Part shown: one piece after another, positions 22,498-31,492 of the stretch
Numbering within the stretch: the stretch's first letter is position 1
Layout of the letters: each line of letters starts with the position of its first letter
Source of the DNA: Saccharomycopsis fibuligera x Saccharomycopsis cf. fibuligera
Taxonomy: Eukaryota; Ascomycota; Saccharomycetes; Ascoideales; Saccharomycopsidaceae
NCBI GenBank assembly: GCA_001936135.1
Contig: CP012810.1
Span: forward strand, 1,116,001-1,180,000
Direction of reading: 5' to 3'
DNA: 64,000 nt
Made by a program: the position numbers and the translations under genes
Notes under the pieces: model-generated
What the model saw: only the letters and a program-made list of their open reading frames with translations
The model's database searches: none
Told to the model about the DNA's origin: nothing

Positions 22498-24594
22498 GAG
22501 GAATGAAAAGCTTTTTGAAACAAGTAGGAGAAATCTACTATTTGATACAAGCGGCCAGGACGTTTGTAGAGTGGAAATTGTAGGTATGAAAGAAGCAATT
22601 CGCTCTTAAGTTTTTGTAAAATGGTTCCTTTCGTAATCTGCGGTAGAATGGTATAAGAAAATAGAAAAAGACAATAAAAAAAAAAGAAAAAACTTTTTTT
22701 CTAAGAAGTGTGTACGGAAGACCACAATAGCAAAAAACAAAGAAATTAGGAAAGCATTCACACTAATGAGAAAGGTGCTTGTATGTGTATTGTATGGTAG
22801 TGAAGATCAGAGGAACACTTATGTGGCAAAAGAGAGCCCGAGAGAAAAATAAAAAAGTCAGCGTTTTACAACATGGTTTTTTAGGGGACCATATAGATTT
22901 AAATAATTTTTCTATAGTTTTTTTCTTTGTAGTTTTTTCGATGCGGGACTCATAGTTTTGGGACATTATATAGGTGTGCTGTGCAGCGATGCGACGGAGC
23001 GTATTATCTGGGACAGATCCATCCCTCCACAGCGTCCCGCATATACCGGATCGGCATCAGCTATCTGTTTCCGAAAAGGCGAAAACATTGGCAATAAAAT
23101 TTTTTCTTCAAATGCATCATAGAAAAGAAGACAAACGTTTCCCAGAACATAAATACAATTTGTATAATCATAGTTTATTGGCAACACGTAGTACAACATT
23201 TCGCGTTCAATACGTGTAGATAACATGGAAGCTGCTTTTCGTATAGCCGAACGTTCTAAGAACCAAAACCGCGCTGTCTAGTGGAAAATCGCACGTTTTG
23301 GGAAAATTCAAATTATTTTCTCAAAAAGCTTCGCTGTTTTTTCTCTGGAACTTGCCCCGAGAGCAAAGGCATGGCCACATGACTTTTCACGCATAACATA
23401 CAGATAGGAAATTTTTACTGTGCCCCTAGCAGGCTTTTTAAACAATGTTGGTACTTATTTTTTCTGTAGGGCAGAAAGTTAATGGAGAAGTCATTCGGAT
23501 GTATTTATAACTAAATGTTGTAACCGATGAAGCTTGGTATCATATATAGGTTCTATAGAGTTATTAAAAAAATGAGTGTGTGTGGAAGGGTGAAGACCGC
23601 AGGAATAACAAAGTGATTGTGCAGTCGTTTTTGACTTGCATCTGGCCACCGTCAAGCCTTGGCAAATCCTTTATTTGCTTCAGAAGTTAAAAGCTCAGCG
23701 CCAAGAAGACCCTTAACCCACCAAAGCTAAACCCCTCTCCGACGTAGCCGGCCCCACGCAGCACTGCTCATTTAAACGAAAATTGTACTTGGCTACAAAA
23801 GTTGTCGTGAGATATTAAAAGGACACAATTGCACATTATGTAAGACTTATAAGTACAGAATTTAACAAAGCCAATATTGATAGACGTTTGCTTTCGTCTC
23901 TGGTTGCTATAAGCTTGACATCCATCAGGGGATTGCCAAGTCACTAATCTCCTGTGTTTATATTTTCTTGCTTCCTATTTGTCAGTTGACCAGCTGTGCC
24001 GCGAGCAATGCGGAATTCCATTTCGTAGCCATAACTCCGTCTTAGCCAAAAAACGTGCTTCTGCCGTTCACAAAGTCGGGCAACTTGCGGCAAAAATAAA
24101 GAACCTTCCGTGCGTGGGGGGTGGGGCGGAGGGCTTCTAATATCTTTTCTCCGCGGGAGAAATTGTATTCAGCAAATATAGCCCGTAAATGGGACGGGGT
24201 TAAAGGGAAGAGACATGGCCAACTACAGCAGAGTGCATATTGTATTCCGAGTACACCATGGTGCAAAATATCGTGTGACGGCTGTATTATCCTGTCTGCT
24301 GGATATAGAAGTTAGAAACCAAAGGTTGCTTAATAGCTCACACTTACGTTTCACAATGTTTTATTTACCAATGATGGACATGGAAAATAAAAGTACAATA
24401 ACAATCATCTAAGATAAGTGAATTACAATCGCTCCCGTACTTTTTTTTGTATATTGTTGCAATTGCATACAGTACTGTTATAGAAGCGATCCGCTTTGTC
24501 TTTTGTACTTTCTTATGTCAGGGCATGAAGCCTTTTACTGAATGTTGTTGCAGCAAGCAGTCAAAGACGTTATGTATTTGGCCAGTTTGCCTTG

Positions 24595-24627
24595 GTAGTT
24601 CAGTAGTTCAGTAGTTCAGTAGTTCAG
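24595..24627. repeat. 8-bp tandem repeat, unit AGTTCAGT, four copies
   Basis: AGTTCAGT is repeated four times without change in a gene-free region. It is short and probably arose by slippage. Confidence 0.85.
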
Positions 24628-26848
24628 AATACCACGAAAAGCGTTTATTACCAATAGTAGCAAAAATTACTTTTGCTATCTAATCACGGTTCTCAGTATT
24701 CGAGTGGCTATACTTCTTCATCAACGGATGATCCGAAGATGAGCAAAAGCATTACAAGGCCAAAAATTACATCATCATATAGGGGAAACTGACCTGTTTT
24801 ACACTGCGAAGGTACACTTGGAGCAGAAGAACGCAATGATGGAAGACAAATACGGACGTTGAAGTCTAAGATAAAAATAAACTAATTATTTTTCCATACT
24901 TAAAAGTGAAAACATAAAAATAAATATGAACATAAAAAAAATAACGAGAACGAAAAACCCTCAGCCTCACTGATACTGTTTTGACAACTTTGCCAAGAAA
25001 GTTATGGCATTGTCCTGCGGGCTGAGTAAATGCCCAAAAGCAGGGATTGGCTTGGCGAAACGGCTGTCCCACGAGGCGAATAGATGCATATAGTTGCATG
25101 ATATGCCCTGCGGACAGATTAGACAATGTTTCAATACTCTTACTCAAGAAATTTGCTGGCCCACAAAGATAGCAAGATGAATGAATATAAGAGCAGGCCA
25201 AAAATCTTCAGAGCAAAATTTCTAAGGGGCAACTTGCCTTAAAGATACAGCCATAAGCAAGGCTTTATTTACAAAAAAAAAAGTACACTCTCTGATGTTT
25301 GCAACGGGTATAAGAGGAGACAAAGGGTGTTCGAGTACTATTGTACAGACTTTCTCCAAAAAAAATTAATAATTGTAAACTTAATAACTAAAGGGCTTTG
25401 GCGGTGTCATGACCAAAACGTCACAGCAACGGGGAATTAAAATGTACATCGCACTAGTGGTGTTTTTTCTATACTAAACCGTTTGTCATCTTCCTAAGCC
25501 CCAAAGGGAGTAACTGTAACTGCTTTATAATTGCTTCATGTTGTGTTTGCACCAGTGATGTTGATACGACCAAAGGTACACTAAAGCCCCAACATAAGAT
25601 AGTTTAAGATAAAGAACTAAGGATGCTACCTAATAGACAAAAGAGTACAGAGAGAAGAATACCAAGACATATATATAGGACATAGCAGTAATGAGAGATA
25701 GAAAATTTGTCCATTATGCTTTGACAGTAATCTACCTAAAATTATGTCTAGCAGTATTTAGCCTCCCTCAGAATATATCTGTACCATTACAGAACTTTCG
25801 CCGTCAGACCGGTCATCATTAGATAACCAGCAATAATGGTGCTGCAACAACTGAGCATTGAATTTTTTTAGTAAAATACACCACCCTTTTCTCAAAATTT
25901 TTTACTTTAAATCACTAATATTGCCAGACAAATCTCAGCACGATAAGCAATCCACTACAAAAGCTCTTCGTTAAGATGCCATTTAGTTCATTAAAGTATA
26001 TGATTGATACTTTAAGGCAACAACCATTTATTTTGCAAATTTCCGGTAATACTCTTTCTGCAAAAAATTTCAGAATACAGCATTACTCGTTCAAACGTAA
26101 ATTAATAAAAATATGCGCAACAAGGTGTAAAGTATACTTATAAATGGTAAATTTTTACTTTAAATGAAAATACTTACACTTACTGACGAAGCTTATCAAG
26201 TGCTTTGTTTGCTTAGCAAAAATTTCTCTTCAGAGAACAAAGTATTTTAAGCCTTTTTTCCTTTTTCCCTCTTAGTATGCTTGTGAAATAGCCTTGCTGT
26301 TGTTTAAGGTCTTAAATGCTTAAAAATGTTTAATCAAAATCTGATAGAAGACTATAGTTTTGTGAGGGAAATTTGGCTGAGATGATCAGACACTTTTTTT
26401 ATGCAGGCGTCATATAGCTTCTATAGCGAAAGATATACCAGAGAGCATAAATTTCTCTAATTATCTTTTCTTTTGCTTGGTTTATCTGTGTTATCAAACA
26501 AGGCGATGGCTTACCGATAGACTAGCTATTAGGAAGTTGATTATCAACTCAACTGTCTCATTTCGAGTTGCAGTTCGCAATACTCTGCTAAATTGGCAGT
26601 CACGCTCGGCTTCCTCTCAGAAGTACCCCAACTGAGAGCATTGTTGGCCAAAAATGACAATCTCCAATCAAGTAAATGCTTTATTGTTGACCCTGTCTGA
26701 ATGCCACTTTTACTAGTCCAAGTTACTGAAGCAGCGCGCACAGAAACATCTTGATGCTTATCATGTATGCATAAAGGCGCCGTCTTATGCACATGTCACA
26801 ATGTGACAAAAAGTCTATCTGCCAAGGCAACACAAAGCAGACTGCGCT

Positions 26849-26893
26849 GATAACGATAAGACCCCTCCTCGAAGGGGATTTGTTGCGGCCCCT
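26849..26893. promoter_or_regulatory. Candidate GATA and CCCCT sites upstream of the permease
   Basis: GATAAC and GATAAG lie 1 base apart (26849-26860). They are followed by CCCCT (26862), AGGGG (26874) and CCCCT (about 26890); the first pair can form a short hairpin. GATAAG is the site for nitrogen-regulated GATA factors (Gln3/Gat1), which control UGA4 and other permeases in S. cerevisiae. CCCCT/AGGGG is the stress-response element core. They are about 450 bp upstream of the permease start. The sites are seen; their use is inferred. Confidence 0.4.
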
Positions 26894-27328
26894 CCAGTAT
26901 CTTATTGGAGAGCGATATCGAAACTGATATTGTATTGTATCTTTGATTACTGTTAGCTACTAAATTCTTGGATTTTCAATAAAAAATATATGTAATGAGC
27001 CACAGTCTGGCCCTGCATTTTCTTTGACAGCCTACCAGTGGCCATGGGAAAGTTTTTGGGACTATTTATACTGACTATTTTCTTTCATTTTCCCTCACAA
27101 AGTTTGACTACACATATGGAGACAGAGCTAGCTGGCTGTTTCAAAAATTAAAACTCTTCCAATCTGGTGCAATTTCATGCACAAAGCACTCCCTACTTGT
27201 TTTTCAAAGAAACTCACCCAAAAATTTCTATCTATTTGATCCAAATCAGTAATCAAGTTACAACGAATCTGCTTTTCAACCTGATCAAAATATTTCCTTA
27301 AACTCGAAGCCAACACTTTATTACAATA

Positions 27329-29071
27329 ATGTCTAGCGACGACGGTCAGGACCTCAAGATAGCCTTCTCGGCTTACAGGGACATGCCTCACCCTTACGTA
27401 ATTGATGCTAAAGCAGCCCATTCTGATAACGAACTTCTTGCACAAATTGGTTACAAAGCAGAACTAAAGCGCAAATTCTCCACAATACAAGTGTTTGGGG
27501 TAGCATTTAGTATTATGGGCTTGCTTCCCTCAATTGCTTCGGTCTTGGTCAATGGTTTGCCTGGTGGTGCTACCTCATTGGTGTGGGGTTGGTTTGTCGC
27601 TTCATTTTTTGTGTTGATGATTGCTATCTCAATGGCTGAAATGGCTAGTGCAATTCCTACTTCTGGTGGGTTATTCTACTGGACCAGTTTCTATGCTCCA
27701 GAAAGCTTTAAAGTTTTTTTGTCATACCTAATTGGTAACACTAATTCTATTGCCTTGATTGGCGCTCTATGTTCCGTGGATTATGGCTTTGCAACGGAAG
27801 TTCTTGCTGCTGTGGTTGTACAAACTGACGGAGAATTTGAAATTACCAATGCGAAAACTTATGGTGTGTTTGCAGGCTGTGTAGTTACTCATATCCTTGT
27901 AACTTGTCTTGCCTCAAATGTTGTTTCTAGACTTCAGACGTTCTCGATTGTATGCAATTGCGCTTTGATTGTGTTATTTTTCATTGCTTTACCAATTGGC
28001 TGCAAAGTCAACGGAGTGCCATTCAATGATGGCAGTTTTATCTTTGGTGACGTGCAAACTTTGACTGATTGGTCCCCTGGTTGGAATTGGGTAATGTCAG
28101 CATTCATGCCAGCAGTGTGGACCATTGGCGCCTTTGACTCTTGTGTTCATATGTCCGAAGAAGCCAAAAATGCTACTCATGGTGTGCCAATTGGAATCAT
28201 TAGTTCTGTTACTGCATGTTACAGCGTTGGATTTTTCATTTGCATTTGCATCGCAGCTTGCATGGGTCCAGATGTAAATGCAATCTTGAATTCAGAATTC
28301 GGCTCACCAATTGCTCAGATTTTTTACAATGCTTTAGGAAAAAAATGGGCTGTTGCTTTCATGGCACTCATAGCTTTTTGTCAATGGTTGATGGGTGCTT
28401 CTATTTTGGTTGCCATTTCCCGTCAAATTTGGGCTTTTGCAAGAGACGAAGGATTGCCGTTTGCCCCGATTATTAAGGTGGTAAACAAGAAACTTTCAAC
28501 TCCAATCCGCGCAGTGGGTTTCGGTGGTATCATGGCCATAATTATTGGGCTTTTGTGTATTATTGGAAGTGCTGCCTCCCAAGCCCTTTTCTCTCTTTAC
28601 ATTGCCGGTAACTATTTTTCTTGGGCTACTCCAATTTTCCTTAGATTGACTAGCGGCAAGAATAAGTTTGTACCTGGTGCCTTTTACACTGGCCGTATCA
28701 TGTCTCAAGTTATAGGATGGGTTGCAGTAACATTTGCAGCATTCATCATTTTGCTCGTCATGTTCCCTGCTGCTAATAAGAAAGTCGATAGGGATACCAT
28801 GAATTATACCTGCGTGATTACCCCCGGGTTTATGATTATTTCCACAATTTATTACTATGTTTATGCAAGAGGTAAATACACCGGACCAAAGAGTAACTTG
28901 GATGAGCCAGATTTTATTCACAAAGGAGAACAAGTTCTCGAGGGGCAAGAAATCTACGTGGTGCATACGGCGCGAAACGTCAAAAGTCATCATGATGAGC
29001 AGGATGTGTTGAACGCAGCTAGAAGTGGCGAGTTGAAAGCAGTGCTTTCTACCGAAAAGGAAATTGTTTAA
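27329..29071 (+). CDS. UGA4-type amino-acid/GABA/polyamine permease (APC superfamily)
   Basis: 580 residues with an ATG at 27329 and about 12 membrane segments between residues 50 and 515. The opening block ELKRKFSTIQVFGVAFSIMGLLPSIASVL and SMAEMASAIPTSGGLFYWTSFYAP are typical of the fungal amino acid/choline transporter family that includes Uga4 (GABA), Hnm1 and Bio5. AFDSCVHMSEEAKNATHGVP is the conserved loop after the sixth helix. The N-terminal 40 residues and the last 60 are cytosolic and carry Lys residues that could be ubiquitinated. The substrate cannot be fixed from sequence; GABA, other omega-amino acids or polyamines are most likely. Upstream GATA sites suggest nitrogen control. 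The stop codon is followed by a T-rich terminator region. Confidence 0.9.
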   Translation: MSSDDGQDLKIAFSAYRDMPHPYVIDAKAAHSDNELLAQIGYKAELKRKFSTIQVFGVAFSIMGLLPSIASVLVNGLPGGATSLVWGWFVASFFVLMIAISMAEMASAIPTSGGLFYWTSFYAPESFKVFLSYLIGNTNSIALIGALCSVDYGFATEVLAAVVVQTDGEFEITNAKTYGVFAGCVVTHILVTCLASNVVSRLQTFSIVCNCALIVLFFIALPIGCKVNGVPFNDGSFIFGDVQTLTDWSPGWNWVMSAFMPAVWTIGAFDSCVHMSEEAKNATHGVPIGIISSVTACYSVGFFICICIAACMGPDVNAILNSEFGSPIAQIFYNALGKKWAVAFMALIAFCQWLMGASILVAISRQIWAFARDEGLPFAPIIKVVNKKLSTPIRAVGFGGIMAIIIGLLCIIGSAASQALFSLYIAGNYFSWATPIFLRLTSGKNKFVPGAFYTGRIMSQVIGWVAVTFAAFIILLVMFPAANKKVDRDTMNYTCVITPGFMIISTIYYYVYARGKYTGPKSNLDEPDFIHKGEQVLEGQEIYVVHTARNVKSHHDEQDVLNAARSGELKAVLSTEKEIV

Positions 29072-30109
29072 TCTTTTTTTTTTATTTATTTTTATTTATT
29101 TTTATTTTATTTATTCATTAAAATAACTGTAATTAGCTGTGTGTAACATAAGTCTATGAAACATAAGTGCATGAATGCTCCATCCAATTATCTCTCGAAA
29201 CACCAATGTAACTTCCCTTTCAAAAAGATATTGTTATTCAATTTACTACGACACTGCCTGAAAATTAAATATTCAATCAGAAGTGATCGCTATATTCCTA
29301 TTTAGTTTGACTCAGTTGATACATAATCGCTTGATCTACCAATCAGCCTTACTACACTGAGATTTTATTGTCTATTTTTGCTGACTTCTAGTTCTTTATT
29401 TCTTTACCATTTCTTTGGTTCTTTTCTCGTTATTTTTTGTTTATGGGATATCTCTAATTGCGTAAATAGATATGAATTTTCGTTTCTTCACATCACGCTG
29501 TTGTTAATCCATTCTTAATGATTATTTGTAACGTTAATATTTGGCTGTTACGGAGCAAATGGGTACATTGTGGTTCTTGTGGTTAAAAAATGACGCAATG
29601 TCTTAAATCCCTTAGTTTAAAAGGTATTGTACTTTGAAATTCATTCTCGACAATCAGCACACGCAGACCTTATCAGCTCAAGCTGTAGGATAAAATAGTC
29701 CCTGAACTGTTAAATAGCTAGCTAATATGTTGCTCGCTAACGCTTTTGTTCTCTGATCCTCCAGCAAGTTTAATGCTAGTCCATCAAGGTGCTCAATTAT
29801 GTTACCGTGACATTGATCATAATATTTTAAATAAGGTTTAACAACGCGGTGTTCCCGTGACATTGATATGTCGATAACGGAGCTGGCTTACCGGCGAGGA
29901 GCAGAATACGAATACGGTAGCATAGCTCAAACGGGGGATCCTGGCGTTCCGCATTTAGCATTTAGCACTTGAACTCGAGTCTTGAGGCATAAAAGGGGGT
30001 ATAAAAGTCATAATTGTACTATAAACTCGTAAAAAAGTGCAGTCAATGCGCAGCCAATACAAACTTGACTAATATTCTTTTTAATCGTGAAGACTATAAA
30101 CAGATAAAG
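29072..30109. other. Spacer between permease and D-amino-acid oxidase genes
   Basis: About 1 kb. It begins with T/TTTA-rich terminator DNA and ends with the oxidase promoter, where an in-spacer block at 29680-29960 is somewhat GC-richer. The small frame on the minus strand at 29678-29863 is not convincing. No RNA gene is seen. Confidence 0.55.
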
Positions 30110-31376
30110 ATGGTCGAGTCGAAAGCTAAGGTTGTTGTTGTTGGGTATGTATTCTATATGATGATAAAGACTAAATAAATCTGAGAATTGGTTAAAAAGA
30201 CAACATTCGTTGCTACCATCGAGTATATCATCAGTACGAACTTCCAAATTATTGTATATTGTCATACAAAATAGACTATAACAAGATCCCTTAACTAATT
30301 GCAATTGTAGTGCCGGGGTCACTGGCTTAACGTCAGCTCTTTTATTATTGAAAGGTGGATACGATGTCACTGTGATTGCAAAAAATGTTCCTGGGGACAT
30401 TGATCCATACTATGCCAGCCCATTTGCTGGCGCTCAATGGATGTCTTTTGCCAATGAAGATGAAATTCGATTTCAAAACTGGGATAAAGCGGGGTACTAT
30501 GAATTTTTGCGGCTTGCTAAAGAAGAACCAACATCCGGTATCCATGAGGTCAAACTCGACAGATATATTGAAAAAAATGCCATTAAAGATTATAAGCCTC
30601 CATGGGTCAGATATTTGGTCAAAAACTACAAAGAACTTACGCCTGAGAACCACAGATTTCCAGACCCAAAGATTGTTGGAGGCTTTCAATTTTCTACCGT
30701 CACCATAACTACGTCGCATTACTTGAGTTTCTTGTACCGCAAGGTCATTGAACATGGCGGCACAATTAAAAGAGTCAACCTTAGTCACATCAACGACGCA
30801 AACAAATTTCATGCATCAGGTGCTAAGCCTGACTTGATTGTTAATGCTACTGGTTTATTTGCTAGATACCTTGGAGGAGTTGAAGACAAAAAAATGTACC
30901 CGATCAAAGGTCAAATTGTCATTCTAACCAATTCGCTTTCCCAACAATACGTCAATGAAACTTTAAGTGACAGTGTTTTGGAAAACGAAGCGTTCTACAT
31001 TTTTCCTCGTAAAGAAGGTGGGTGTATTGTTGGCGGATTATATCAGGCTCTTGACCCAGAAACTTACCAAGACTATGACACTACTAAAGTTGATCCAGAA
31101 CTAACTAAGAGAATTTTAGCTAGGGCCCGCAAGTATGTCCCTGAATTAACCGATAATACAAAATTTCCTGGCAACAAAAAGGAATTGGACGTGGTAACAC
31201 AATACGTTGCTTTCAGACCTGGTCGGAAAGGTGGTATTAGGCTAGAGCGTGAAGATAATATTATTCACAATTACGGCGCAGGTGGCACTGGTTACCAATC
31301 ATCTTATGGTACTGCAGCAGAAGTGGTGCAGCTCGCGGATGATTTCATTCAAAAAAAGAAAGGGGCAAAATTATAA
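30110..31376 (+). CDS. Peroxisomal D-amino-acid oxidase, two exons
   Basis: Exon 1 is 30110-30144 (MVESKAKVVVV plus GG of the next Gly codon). The intron is 30145-30310. Exon 2 is 30311-31376. The spliced protein has 366 residues, normal for the family. The intron interrupts the FAD-binding motif, which reads GAGVTG at residues 12-17 once spliced. The D-amino-acid oxidase signature HNYGAGGTGYQSSYG lies near the C-terminus. The last three residues are AKL, a PTS1 import signal. The enzyme deaminates D-amino acids with FAD and oxygen, giving keto acid, ammonia and hydrogen peroxide inside peroxisomes, so it relies on the Pex machinery (PEX6 is in this window). It lies 1 kb downstream of an amino-acid-type permease on the same strand, which fits nitrogen scavenging, although co-regulation is only inferred. 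Confidence 0.95.
30145..30310 (+). other. Intron in the D-amino-acid oxidase gene
   Basis: 166 nt from GTATGT to AATTGTAG. A branch-like TTAACTAAT lies about 10 nt before the acceptor. Removal restores the complete GxGxxG dinucleotide-binding motif, which is strong evidence for these splice sites. Confidence 0.95.
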
Positions 31377-31492
31377 TTTCCTTTTGTCATCAAATTGATA
31401 GAAATATCTGTTTTTTAAATAGTTCAACTTCATTTCGCCCTGATTGGACTTGGTTCATAATAAAAAGTTTTTAGATCCTGGGATATATAACA

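Larger units (their letters stand above)
22498..27328. other. 4.8 kb gene-free region between divergent zinc-finger and permease genes
   Basis: No credible frame longer than about 110 codons. The two ends are promoters of divergent genes. Seen inside: a short tandem repeat at 24595-24627, a GATA/CCCCT cluster at 26849-26893, a TATA-like ATTTATA near 27063, and several short A/T runs. GC-richer patches lie near 22980-23060, 23700-23765 and 24110-24200. I find no tRNA, 5S or snRNA signature. It may hold distant regulatory sites or ncRNA; by size a centromere cannot be excluded, but nothing specific argues for one. Confidence 0.5.
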
